Source of the DNA: an uncultured Aquimarina sp.
Lineage (GTDB): Bacteria; Bacteroidota; Bacteroidia; Flavobacteriales; Flavobacteriaceae
Reading direction: 5' to 3'
Length of the DNA: 64,000 bases
Assembly (NCBI GenBank): GCA_947489195.1
Contig: CANLCT010000002.1
Coordinates: forward strand, 62,001 to 126,000
Positions 9,406-18,237 of the stretch are shown piece after piece. Positions within the stretch are counted from its first letter, which is position 1; each line of letters begins with the position of its first letter. Made by a program: the position numbers and the translations under genes. The notes under the pieces were generated by a model. It was not told where the DNA came from, searched no databases, and worked only from the letters and a program-made list of their open reading frames with translations.

Positions 9406-10041
9406 ATGGCAGTATTAAGACTGGGAGATGTTGCTCCTGATTTTACCGCAAAAACTTCGAAAGGAGAAATCAATTTTCATGAATGGCTAGGTGATAGCTG
9501 GGGGGTGTTGTTTTCGCATCCTGCAGATTATACACCAGTATGTACAACAGAGTTGGGTACAGTAGCAAAATATTCAGATCAGTTTAAAAAAAGGAATGTT
9601 AAAGTAGCTGCATTAAGCGTTGATGGAGTAGAATCACACATGGGGTGGATTGATGATATTAATGAAACTCAAAGTACCACAGTTGATTTTCCGATTATAG
9701 CTGATGAAGATCGAAAAGTATCGGATCTGTATGATATGATTCATCCGAACGCGGATAATACATTAACAGTACGATCAGTTTTTATTATTGGTGATGATAA
9801 AAAAATCAAATTAATTATAGTGTACCCGGCTTCGACAGGAAGAAATTTTGATGAAATTATTCGTGTAATTGATTCATTGCAGTTAACAGCCTATCGTAAA
9901 TTGGCAACTCCGGCTAACTGGAAGCACGGTGACGATTGTGTAGTATCACCTGCGGTTAAAACAGAAGATATTCCAACATTGTTTCCTAAAGGACATAAAG
10001 TAATTAAGCCTTACTTACGTACTACTCCAATGCCAGATTAA
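9406..10041 (+). CDS. 1-Cys peroxiredoxin (Prx6 type)
   Basis: The 211-residue protein carries PADYTPVCTTE with peroxidatic Cys46, the hallmark of the AhpC/TSA Prx6 branch, and the long C-terminal domain with ATPANW and GDDCVVSP. It reduces hydrogen peroxide or lipid hydroperoxides using an external thiol. It lies between scoA (14-base gap) and scoB (61-base gap containing a hairpin), so it is probably cotranscribed with the CoA-transferase. A second cysteine at about 178 is unlikely to be a classic resolving residue. Confidence 0.92.
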   Translation: MAVLRLGDVAPDFTAKTSKGEINFHEWLGDSWGVLFSHPADYTPVCTTELGTVAKYSDQFKKRNVKVAALSVDGVESHMGWIDDINETQSTTVDFPIIADEDRKVSDLYDMIHPNADNTLTVRSVFIIGDDKKIKLIIVYPASTGRNFDEIIRVIDSLQLTAYRKLATPANWKHGDDCVVSPAVKTEDIPTLFPKGHKVIKPYLRTTPMPD

Positions 10042-10054
10042 ATATAAAAGTTTA

Positions 10055-10083
10055 AAAGCCTGATGTATCTTACATCAGGCTTT
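10055..10083 (+). terminator. hairpin between peroxiredoxin and scoB
   Basis: AAAGCCTGATGTA (10055-10067) and its exact complement TACATCAGGCTTT (10071-10083) form a 13-bp stem with a TCT loop. Only three Ts follow directly, so it may terminate weakly, partly attenuate scoB, or protect the upstream mRNA. Confidence 0.7.
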
Positions 10084-10102
10084 AATATAAATAAGAGTGA
10101 TC

Positions 10103-10759
10103 ATGTTAGATAAACAGGGGATTGCAAAACGAATAGCTCAAGAGTTACAAGATGGTTTTTATGTCAACCTAGGAATTGGTATACCAACTTTAGTGGCTAA
10201 TTATGTACCTAAAAATATGTCGGTAGCTTTTCATAGTGAAAATGGATTGCTAGGAATGGGAGCATTTCCCTATGCAGGAGAAGAAGATGCAGATTTGATT
10301 AATGCAGGTAAACAAACTGTTACAGCTTTGCCCGGGGCTTCTTTTTTTGATTCTGCGACTAGTTTTGATATGATAAGAGGACAGCATATTGATTTAACAG
10401 TTTTGGGAGCTATGGAAATTTCTTCAAGTGGAGACATTGCCAATTGGAAAATTCCAAGTAAATTAGTCAAAGGAATGGGGGGAGCTATGGATTTAGTTGC
10501 AAGTGCAAAAAAAATTATAGTTGCCATGATGCACACTAGTAAAAATGGAAAGTCAAAACTATTAGATAAATGTACATTACCACTAACAGGAGTACAATGT
10601 GTTCAAAAAGTGGTTACTAATTTAGGGGTGTTTGAAATTACGTCTAAAGGTTTTTTACTTACTGAAATTGCTCCTAATGTATCCATTGAAATGGTTAAGA
10701 GTGTTACAAGTGGTAAATTGAATATTTCGGATTCTCTAAAAATAGTTACTACCCATTAA
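10103..10759 (+). CDS. scoB: 3-oxoacid CoA-transferase subunit B
   Basis: The protein (about 218 residues) is the catalytic beta subunit: SENGLLGMG contains the family's active-site glutamate, and NLGIGIPTLVANY and the GAMDLV segment are typical. I use the ATG at 10103 (MLDKQGIAKRIAQ); a GTG two codons upstream in the same frame (10097) is less likely. It pairs with ScoA at 8681 despite the intervening peroxiredoxin gene and hairpin. No clear terminator follows. Confidence 0.92.
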   Translation: MLDKQGIAKRIAQELQDGFYVNLGIGIPTLVANYVPKNMSVAFHSENGLLGMGAFPYAGEEDADLINAGKQTVTALPGASFFDSATSFDMIRGQHIDLTVLGAMEISSSGDIANWKIPSKLVKGMGGAMDLVASAKKIIVAMMHTSKNGKSKLLDKCTLPLTGVQCVQKVVTNLGVFEITSKGFLLTEIAPNVSIEMVKSVTSGKLNISDSLKIVTTH

Positions 10760-10911
10760 TAATTCTTCAAAAAAAATAATTCAAAGTATAATTTTATTAA
10801 TAAATGTTAAAAAATAGTGCATTTTATCGATTTTTAATGCTTTTTATCGAAAATAAAAAATAAATTTTTATATATTGCTACTCCAAATTAATAACCACCA
10901 ATTTTTTTTAA

Positions 10912-11070
10912 ATGGAAGGAACGATAATAAATCACACAGTAGCAGCATCAATACAAAATACAGAGCAAATTAATAACCAAGTCGTAGCTAATTCTAAAGT
11001 TAAAAGTGACTCAATGGAATTTGTTTCTGGTATATTCTTCCTTATTAAAAAAGTATTTCTTCTAGGTTAG
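10912..11070 (+). CDS. possible 52-residue small protein
   Basis: An ATG at 10912 opens a frame of 52 codons ending in TAG. The product starts MEGTIINHTVAAS, is polar and rich in Asn, Gln and Val, then turns hydrophobic and basic at the end (FVSGIFFLIKKVFLLG), which could be a membrane-contacting helix. It is the only open frame in the 359-base gap between scoB and the convergent ABC gene. I do not recognise a family. Two TTATCGA direct repeats (10824 and 10844) lie upstream. It may be a real small gene or chance. Confidence 0.4.
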   Translation: MEGTIINHTVAASIQNTEQINNQVVANSKVKSDSMEFVSGIFFLIKKVFLLG

Positions 11071-11118
11071 TCTTTAAAGCGCTTGCATATTACTTAGTTT
11101 AATTCATTTTTTTTATTA

Positions 11119-12801
11119 CTAAAAGTTAGATGAAACCCCTTTAGGAATAGCATCAATAAGCTTTTGTGTATATTTTTTTCTAGGATTAGCATAAATTTCA
11201 TCGGCATCTCCACGTTCTTCAATTTGCCCTTGGTTCATTACAAGCAGTTGATCAGCCATGTATTTTACTACCGCTAAATCATGTGAAATAAATATGTACG
11301 TAAAACGATAGCGTTCTTTTAGTTCGTTTAATAAGTTAAGCACTTGTGCTTGTACAGAAATATCCAAAGCACTTACCGATTCGTCACAAATAATAAGCTT
11401 AGGTTGCAAAGCTATTGTGCGAGCAATGCCTATTCGTTGCCGTTGACCACCGCTAAATTCATGAGGGTATCGATTAAAGTAAGACGTGCTTAGGCCTACT
11501 CGTTTTAATAATTCAATGGTTTTTTCTTTGCGATTTTGATCATTATCATAAAGTCTATGTGCTTTCATCGGTTCCATAATAGCTTTTCCAACAGTCATTC
11601 TTGGATTTAAGCTAGCAAAAGGATCCTGAAATATTAATTGAATTTCTTTTCGTAATTCGCGCATCTTTTTTCGCGAAAGCGATGCTAAATCAGTATCACG
11701 ATATTTTATACTTCCTTCATCAGCTTTGGTGAGTTGTAAAATTAAATTCCCTAAAGTGGATTTTCCACAACCCGATTCGCCGACTAAACCAAGTGTTTCT
11801 CCTTCATAAATAGAAAAGCTTACGTTATTAACTGCTTTGAACTCAGTTTTAGTAAACCAACTCGTTTTGTTAAAAAAGGTTTTTGTGGTGTTTTTAATTT
11901 CTAAAAGGGGGGCTTGTGCGTATAGTTTTTGCTGTTTTTGCTGTCTTTCCAAAGTGGTAATTACCTTGGTGTTTGTGTTTTTGTTTAAGAAATCGTTAAT
12001 AGTTGGTAGTCTAAATAAACGCTCTTTTAATGAAGGTCTAGAATAAATTAAAGCCTTTGTGTAATCGGCTTTTGGAGTGTTGAAAATTTGAGCTGTAGGT
12101 TGGTGTTCAATTAGTTTTCCTTGGTACATTACCATAGTGGTGTCTGCAATATCAGCAACTAACGCCAAATCATGAGAAATGAACATAATGCTCATTTGTT
12201 GTTCCTTTTGCAGTTCTTTTAATAGGGCAATAATTTCCTTTTGAACGGTAACATCTAGGGCCGTGGTAGGTTCGTCAGCAATTAATAATTTAGGTTTGCA
12301 AGCTATAGCCATGGCAATAACAATACGTTGTTTTTGTCCACCACTTAACTCATGCGGATAAGCATTATAAATACGTTCGCTATTAGGTAGTTTTACTTTT
12401 TCGAATAGGGCTATTACTTTTTGTTTGATAATTTGATTGGTAAAATCTGTGTGAGTTTTAAACACCTCTGCTACCTGGGGGCCACATTTCATTGAAGGGT
12501 TTAAGGCGCTCATAGGTTCTTGAAAAATCATTCCAATGTCATTACCGCGAATAGTTTTAAATTGATCGTAAGTATAATTTGTAATGTCAGTACCTAAAAA
12601 TTCTATTTTTCCAGAAGTAATTTGAGCATTTTTTTTTGGTAAAAGGCCCATTATTGCTAATGAGGTTACAGACTTTCCACTACCAGATTCGCCAACAACA
12701 CCTAAAATGCTATTTGAAGGCAAGTTGAAAGATATATTGTGTAACACATTTCTGCCATTAAAGGAAACGGATAGGTTGGTGACTTTAAGTGTGGGATTCA
12801 T
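11119..12801 (-). CDS. ABC transporter ATP-binding protein with two fused ATPase domains (oligopeptide type)
   Basis: The 560-residue protein fuses two DppD/DppF-like nucleotide-binding domains. The first has Walker A GESGSGKS (37-44), signature LSGGQ (152-156) and Walker B LLIADEP (172-178); the second has GESGCGKS at about 340 and SGGQ at about 450. Both domains look catalytically intact. It would power a peptide or nickel-type importer, or an exporter of the YejF kind, but no permease or binding protein is nearby, so the partner is encoded elsewhere. I use the ATG at 12799-12801 rather than a TTG one codon upstream. It lies 72 bases after the exonuclease gene on the same strand. Confidence 0.9.
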   Translation of the reverse strand: MNPTLKVTNLSVSFNGRNVLHNISFNLPSNSILGVVGESGSGKSVTSLAIMGLLPKKNAQITSGKIEFLGTDITNYTYDQFKTIRGNDIGMIFQEPMSALNPSMKCGPQVAEVFKTHTDFTNQIIKQKVIALFEKVKLPNSERIYNAYPHELSGGQKQRIVIAMAIACKPKLLIADEPTTALDVTVQKEIIALLKELQKEQQMSIMFISHDLALVADIADTTMVMYQGKLIEHQPTAQIFNTPKADYTKALIYSRPSLKERLFRLPTINDFLNKNTNTKVITTLERQQKQQKLYAQAPLLEIKNTTKTFFNKTSWFTKTEFKAVNNVSFSIYEGETLGLVGESGCGKSTLGNLILQLTKADEGSIKYRDTDLASLSRKKMRELRKEIQLIFQDPFASLNPRMTVGKAIMEPMKAHRLYDNDQNRKEKTIELLKRVGLSTSYFNRYPHEFSGGQRQRIGIARTIALQPKLIICDESVSALDISVQAQVLNLLNELKERYRFTYIFISHDLAVVKYMADQLLVMNQGQIEERGDADEIYANPRKKYTQKLIDAIPKGVSSNF

Positions 12802-12873
12802 CAAAATTACAGCTTGATTTTATACGTGTAAGTTAATTTATTTTAGTGAATATATAGAAAGGTATATTTTTGG

Positions 12874-13587
12874 CTACACCGAAATAACCTCATCAGCTAT
12901 TAACAAAGGTTGCTGTTTAAATTTTAAAAGAATTTGAGCTACAGCAACAGTGTCTTTTTCGCAGTAAGTAACGATGCGATCAATGTTTTTTTCCTTATAA
13001 AAAACATCTTTTACTTGACTGCCATTTATATCATCTTTAGGCGATGGGATTTGTAAAATAGTGGTAAGTAATTTTAATGATGTGTAATGTTTATAATCGC
13101 CAAATTTCCATAATTCTAAGGTGTCTAAATGCTGAATTTCCCAAGGTTTTTTTCCAAACAGATTGAGTTTTTCGGGCAAAGAAATTTCATTAATAATCAT
13201 ACGCCGGGCAATGTAAGGAAAGTCAAATTCTTTGCCATTGTGAGCACAAAGAACATGATGTGTTTTGTTAAAATGAGTTTCGACTAATTGTTTAAAATCT
13301 TCAAGTAGTTTTTTTTCTTCACCATAAAAGGAAGTTACTCTAAATTGTCTTTCAATATTGTTTTTAGTAAAAAAACCTACCGAAATACAGACTATTTTTC
13401 CAAATTCAGCCCAAATACCTGCCCGTTCGTAAAAGGCTTCTGCTGTATATTCATCTTTACGTTGATAGTGAGTTTTTTCAGCATATAATTGTTGTAAATC
13501 TTCGGAGAGTATGTTAAAGTTTTCTTCTTGTGGAACCGTTTCAATATCTAAAAACAATACATGCTCTAATTTTAGTTGAGTGTGCAT
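12874..13587 (-). CDS. 3'-5' exonuclease of the DNA polymerase B exonuclease-like family
   Basis: The 237-residue protein has the DEDD ribonuclease-H-like layout: Exo I as LDIET (Asp14, Glu16), Exo II as CAHNGKEFDFPYI (Asp122) and Exo III as YCEKDTVAV near residue 210. This matches stand-alone predicted PolB-like exonucleases that trim DNA or RNA 3' ends. Its exact substrate is unknown. It follows the serine hydrolase gene by 15 bases, so the two are likely cotranscribed. Confidence 0.85.
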   Translation of the reverse strand: MHTQLKLEHVLFLDIETVPQEENFNILSEDLQQLYAEKTHYQRKDEYTAEAFYERAGIWAEFGKIVCISVGFFTKNNIERQFRVTSFYGEEKKLLEDFKQLVETHFNKTHHVLCAHNGKEFDFPYIARRMIINEISLPEKLNLFGKKPWEIQHLDTLELWKFGDYKHYTSLKLLTTILQIPSPKDDINGSQVKDVFYKEKNIDRIVTYCEKDTVAVAQILLKFKQQPLLIADEVISV

Positions 13588-13602
13588 TCGGTATGTGGTA
13601 AA

Positions 13603-14760
13603 TTAATTAAGTTGTAGCATCTGGTAGGTTTCGTCAATATAAGTAGTAAAATCGGTACCCGAATTATTATTAAAATCTGGAAGATCTCTTTTATGGCCTA
13701 ATCGTACAATAATTAAGTCGTCTTCAGGAATACAGATTACATATTGCCCTAAAATACCTCGCATATAACTTATTTTTTTGTTTTTATAATTACTTAACCA
13801 TAATCCATAACCGTAATTTTGACCATTTTTAAATTGAGCGGTTTGTGCTTTTATAGCTAATTTTTTTGGAATGAGCTGCTTTTGATTCCAAGCGCCATTA
13901 TGTAGCCATAATTGTCCAAAGCGACCAAAATCACGAGCATTACTTGCAATACAACAATAGGCTTTTTCCATGCTATTTTTTGTTCCATCAATTTGCCATA
14001 AAGCATTTGAATGCATGCCCATAGGTTGCCAAAAACTAGTGCTTAAATAACTAGCTAAAGGTTTTTTGATGGCTTTTTTAATGCACATGGCTAATAGTTG
14101 AGTCGCTCCACTTAAGTATTTAAATGATTTGCCAGGAGCTTCATTTACTTTTAAACCTAAAATAAGTTCTTGTATATCGGTACTGTAATAAGCTTCGGCT
14201 GTCATCGAAAAGGGACTAATGTAATTTTCGTTCCAGTTCAAGCCAGAAGACATGGAAGATAAATTGCCTACAGTGAGCTGGTCGGAAAACCTGCCTTTAA
14301 GTCCAGGAAAATAGGTGGTTACGGGTGTGTCTAAGCTAGGGATATAACCATCGTCAATGGCTTTAAAAAGCAGTGCTGTAGTGATGCTTTTTGCCATTGA
14401 AAAAGAATTGGTCTTGCTGGTATTACTGTAGCCTTCTGCATAATTTTCATACCATATGCTATCATTTTTAATAATTAAAAAAGCTACTGTGCCTAAACGT
14501 TGATTAATCGTATTAAGTTTTTTGGTGGCAATTACTTTATTGTAGTTTTTGTGAAGAGGAAAGGCTTGCGTTGTAGTTCCTTTTTTAATAGTATGCGTTT
14601 CAAAGTGAGCTGTATCATCAATGTAAGCAGTAGTGTGTCCGGTAAAGTAAACTACACGGACTCCTTTTAAAATATAATTGTAATCAAAAATATAGAGTAG
14701 TGCAATTATAGTTGCTACAACTATAACAATGAATTTTATACTGTTTTTTAACCATTTCAT
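13603..14760 (-). CDS. membrane-anchored serine hydrolase, beta-lactamase (class C) fold
   Basis: The 385-residue protein has an N-terminal membrane anchor (about 8-25) and a beta-lactamase-like domain. The SxxK motif is SMAK (Ser121, Lys124) and the tyrosine motif is probably YLS (Tyr215). GYGLWLSNY lies near the C-terminal catalytic region. Such proteins include esterases and peptidases; there is no sign that it confers drug resistance. It is probably periplasmic or exposed on the inner membrane. It heads a minus-strand unit with the exonuclease gene. Confidence 0.85.
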   Translation of the reverse strand: MKWLKNSIKFIVIVVATIIALLYIFDYNYILKGVRVVYFTGHTTAYIDDTAHFETHTIKKGTTTQAFPLHKNYNKVIATKKLNTINQRLGTVAFLIIKNDSIWYENYAEGYSNTSKTNSFSMAKSITTALLFKAIDDGYIPSLDTPVTTYFPGLKGRFSDQLTVGNLSSMSSGLNWNENYISPFSMTAEAYYSTDIQELILGLKVNEAPGKSFKYLSGATQLLAMCIKKAIKKPLASYLSTSFWQPMGMHSNALWQIDGTKNSMEKAYCCIASNARDFGRFGQLWLHNGAWNQKQLIPKKLAIKAQTAQFKNGQNYGYGLWLSNYKNKKISYMRGILGQYVICIPEDDLIIVRLGHKRDLPDFNNNSGTDFTTYIDETYQMLQLN

Positions 14761-14802
14761 ACATATTAAATATACATAAAAAGTAGTTGATTTAGGTATT
14801 AA

Positions 14803-14843
14803 AACAAACCTCCAAATTCATTTTGTTAATTTGGAGGTTTGTT
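14803..14843 (-). terminator. terminator downstream of the outer-membrane barrel gene
   Basis: AACAAACCTCCAAATT (14803-14818) pairs perfectly with its complement at 14828-14843, a 16-bp stem with a 9-base loop. It lies just after the stop at 14863 on the minus strand and before the serine hydrolase start. Confidence 0.8.
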
Positions 14844-14862
14844 AATTTAAAAAAGATGTTGT

Positions 14863-15480
14863 TTATAGTGTAAAAAGAACTCCTAAGTTTAAAGAACTTC
14901 TTCCGTTTCTAGCAGAAGAATTGTCAAAAGTTGTTTTTATAATATTTGAAAAACCAGATTGACCATCATATTCTAGGAAAATTTTTGCTTTTTCTGAGAT
15001 TGGAAATTTAACACCAATTCCAAGGGCTAAACCAAAATCGGTAGTGTTATAAGCTTCTTTTGTATCTATAGATGCAATTTCGGCCTTAGTTAAAAAAGCA
15101 GCATAAAGACCAAAATTTAAATACCAATTTCGTTTTTTTCCAAAATGCCAATTGGCCATGGCTGGTATTGAGATGTAATTAAGTATGGCGTCACCAGTAC
15201 TTCTTTCTCCAGTTATTTCATTTACGGCAAAACTATTTCCCCAACCCTTTTGATCGTATATTAATTTTGTTTTAATACCCCATCTATCTGAAAAATAATA
15301 TTCTCCAGTAGCGGCAATGTTAAAAGATGTCCTTGTGTCAGTTTGTCCAGTTTCGTTACCATTTACAGCTATATTAGATCCGTTTAATCCAATATTTCCT
15401 CCAATTTCAATATCTCCTTTGTCTTGAGCTTGAATTGTAATAAAAGATAGTAGTAATGCAATGAAAGTAATTTTTCTCAT
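14863..15480 (-). CDS. outer-membrane beta-barrel protein (porin/PorT-like)
   Basis: The 205-residue protein has a signal peptide (MRKITFIALLLSFITIQAQ) and then alternating strands that end in an aromatic or hydrophobic terminal strand (SLNLGVLFTL), as in the OMP beta-barrel family of Bacteroidetes. It probably forms an 8-10 strand barrel in the outer membrane. No substrate can be inferred. It has its own terminator and is separate from its neighbours. Confidence 0.8.
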   Translation of the reverse strand: MRKITFIALLLSFITIQAQDKGDIEIGGNIGLNGSNIAVNGNETGQTDTRTSFNIAATGEYYFSDRWGIKTKLIYDQKGWGNSFAVNEITGERSTGDAILNYISIPAMANWHFGKKRNWYLNFGLYAAFLTKAEIASIDTKEAYNTTDFGLALGIGVKFPISEKAKIFLEYDGQSGFSNIIKTTFDNSSARNGRSSLNLGVLFTL

Positions 15481-15601
15481 ATTAGGTTTTTTAAATTCGG
15501 TGCGAAACTAGTTAAAAACTAAATAGGTGAAAAAGTTTTTTAATGATTTTATAAAGATTTTGAAAAGATGTTTTTTTCGAATTTAATTACGAATTCAAAA
15601 A

Positions 15602-18043
15602 CTATCTTTTTAGGGTAAAATGACTAGCAAAGTGTTTTTGTATGCCTTTTTGAATGTACGTTATTTTAAACCAGTACTCGTCAGTGGGCATATTTTTATT
15701 GTTGTAAGTACCGTCCCAGCCTTCGCCAGAAACAGTTATTCTTTTTAAAACTTTTCCATAACGGTCAAAAATATAAATTACTGCAGAAGGATCAATTTCG
15801 TCAAATCCTTTAATGTTCCAGGTGTCATGAATTCCATCTTGATTTGGAGTGAAAAAGTTAATAAAGTCTATTCCATTTACTTGGGTTGATACGCTGCCGC
15901 ATCCATCGGCATCCTTAATAGTAATGGTATGATCACCAAAACTAACGTTTTCAAATCGACCACTTTCTTGAAATTCTCCTTCATCTAGTTGATAAATATA
16001 TGTAGATTCATTATTGCCAAATGCTGTAGCTAAAATTGTTTTATTGGAATCAAAAATATCAGTAATAAAATCAGCGCTATATGTTGTTGGTGCAGACGAT
16101 GTTTTAACGCTTGTTTTAATCGAATTAAAACAACCAGTGATTAAGTTGGTCGCTACAACTTCATAAATTCCTTCGTTAGAAGCTACAATTGAAGGAGTGT
16201 TGCTATTGTCAATTTGTTCGTTATTGTAAAACCATACAAACTCTATGTTTTTAGCATCTAATTTGGTGTCAATAACAGCGGGAGAAGGGGTTCCTTCAGT
16301 TTCTGGAATTAATACACCATTACTATCAGTACATATACGATATTCGTCTTGTAAATTTAATTGTGGAGGAGCGGCTATATTTAAGCGTAGTTGAATAATT
16401 TTAAAGCAAGGATCGAGCTCTGAATTAATTAAGGGTTTTTCAATACGAGCATACAAAATTTGTGGACTAAATTTGTTTTCGTAGGTAGTGTTTAGGGCAT
16501 TTGATTTTAACTCTGCATCTTGCTCACTTTCGTAATAAGATATATTGAAGCTGTCAATCTCTACCCCAGAAGCATCTAAAATTGGATTAAATTCAGTTAA
16601 GTCAAAAGTTTCTATTTCGTTAAGGTCATTATCACACCCAATTAAGGCAGGTATAGGCTTATCTATTACAGGAAAGCTTTGTAAATATATGGTAAATGAA
16701 TTACTGATGTCAAAGCAGCTGGGGTCGCTATTGTTTTCTATTCGCGAATAAATTGTTGTAGTATTTGTGTTAACTAAGTAATTGTTTTGTAATGCTGATT
16801 TTTTTAATTCAGCATCGTTTTTAGAAGTATAATAAGTGATTGAAAATTTAGAAGAAACTTGATTATTTAAAATAATAGAATCAAACTGTTTACTCAGATT
16901 TATAAATTCATCCCCAGAATTGTCAAAATCACACAATACGTAATCAGGAATATTTCCAATAGATAAAGGGCGTGCTCCAATGGTAAAAGAGCTTTGAGAA
17001 GAGCATGAGCCGGATAAATCACTTATACGAACATTTATTTTTTGCGATGTATTATTTTCAATTGGATAAGATTCTGGGTTGGTTATAAGGCTATTTAAAA
17101 TATCAAAAAACTCCACCTTAAATAATGAGGGGTTTTGATTTCCAAGTATTAAGTCAGCATTAGTACTAAGGTCAAAAGAAACTTCGGTATCACCTCCACA
17201 TTCAAAAATATCTAAAGGTTCATTTTTTATAACTGGTTTTGGAAAAAACTCAACTTTAAATTCATTAATCCTATTTGATACAGATTCAAAACTTGATGTG
17301 GCTCTATAAAGACCGGGTGCAGTAGCTTTAATTGAAGGGTAATTTCCGTTAAATATTTCGGTATATCCCGATCCATCGTCATATTCCCATAAGTAATTAC
17401 TAACATTTGTGAAAAAAATATCCAACTCAACAGTTTCTCCTTCGCAACCTTTTTTTGTTGAAACAATGGAGCAGTCTGTTGCTCCCGACCCAGGTTTTCC
17501 TATATTGGTTTGTTGTAGTTGAATAAAGCCTTCAATTTGACTAAAATTGGTGATGACTAAAATATATATTTCGCCAACTTTAGCATTACGTATTGACAAG
17601 GATTCGGTAACATCTGGTAAAAAGCTACATCCAATTTGATTAGGAGGTTGTAGTTTAGTGAAATCACAAAGATTGCTATTTTCATCAAATGGTCCCCATG
17701 CTATAAAATCTACATCAAGACCAAAACCAATGGGATTTCCATCATTGTCAAATTGCGTGTTTTGGACTATTTTAAAATCAAAAACGCCATCTTCTCCTAC
17801 TTTTAAAAAAAACCAACCAGGAAAGGGTCTGTCTTCCAGGCATTGATAATTAGGCCCAGATTCAGAAAAAAGAGTACAACCTTCTTTGCCAAAAGAGCAA
17901 TTTTTAAATATTAGCCCCTCGCTACTGGAACAAAAAGGAGTGATGTCATTACAAATTCCTCCCTGAGCAAAAGATTTATTTGATAAAAAAAACAATGATA
18001 AAAGCGTTAAAAATGCTACATAAATCTTGTAGTTTTTTTTCAT
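15602..18043 (-). CDS. large secreted protein with T9SS type B (gliding-motility-associated) C-terminal domain
   Basis: The 813-residue protein has a signal peptide (…NKSFAQGG), a Cys-rich N-terminal jelly-roll-like region (about 28-190), then repeated modules of about 100 residues, each with a YY-[TE]-S-[KE]-x-DAELK-x-ALxxxY pattern. It ends in a T9SS type B domain with FFTPNQDGIHDTWNI and a YGKVLKRI strand. Such proteins are exported by T9SS and often act as adhesins or matrix proteins. Cysteines are frequent, suggesting disulphides outside the cell. It is monocistronic. The precise role is unknown. Confidence 0.88.
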   Translation of the reverse strand: MKKNYKIYVAFLTLLSLFFLSNKSFAQGGICNDITPFCSSSEGLIFKNCSFGKEGCTLFSESGPNYQCLEDRPFPGWFFLKVGEDGVFDFKIVQNTQFDNDGNPIGFGLDVDFIAWGPFDENSNLCDFTKLQPPNQIGCSFLPDVTESLSIRNAKVGEIYILVITNFSQIEGFIQLQQTNIGKPGSGATDCSIVSTKKGCEGETVELDIFFTNVSNYLWEYDDGSGYTEIFNGNYPSIKATAPGLYRATSSFESVSNRINEFKVEFFPKPVIKNEPLDIFECGGDTEVSFDLSTNADLILGNQNPSLFKVEFFDILNSLITNPESYPIENNTSQKINVRISDLSGSCSSQSSFTIGARPLSIGNIPDYVLCDFDNSGDEFINLSKQFDSIILNNQVSSKFSITYYTSKNDAELKKSALQNNYLVNTNTTTIYSRIENNSDPSCFDISNSFTIYLQSFPVIDKPIPALIGCDNDLNEIETFDLTEFNPILDASGVEIDSFNISYYESEQDAELKSNALNTTYENKFSPQILYARIEKPLINSELDPCFKIIQLRLNIAAPPQLNLQDEYRICTDSNGVLIPETEGTPSPAVIDTKLDAKNIEFVWFYNNEQIDNSNTPSIVASNEGIYEVVATNLITGCFNSIKTSVKTSSAPTTYSADFITDIFDSNKTILATAFGNNESTYIYQLDEGEFQESGRFENVSFGDHTITIKDADGCGSVSTQVNGIDFINFFTPNQDGIHDTWNIKGFDEIDPSAVIYIFDRYGKVLKRITVSGEGWDGTYNNKNMPTDEYWFKITYIQKGIQKHFASHFTLKR

Positions 18044-18237
18044 ATAGTAGTAGTGTGGTGAAAACTAATTACGTTGTATTAATTTGTGATATTAAACTTA
18101 AAAAGATAAATCAAAACTAAGGTCGCTATTTTTGGTTAATAATCAATAAGTTATTGGTCATAATGTGTTAAGTTTTATTTATAAATGGCCAATGCGAAAG
18201 AGGTGGAATTTAGTTTTTAATTAAGCTTGACTAAATT

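Noticed and set aside
13603..14760. Antibiotic-resistance beta-lactamase
   Set aside because: The fold is class C-like but the N-terminal membrane anchor and divergent sequence fit the broad serine hydrolase group, not a known resistance enzyme.
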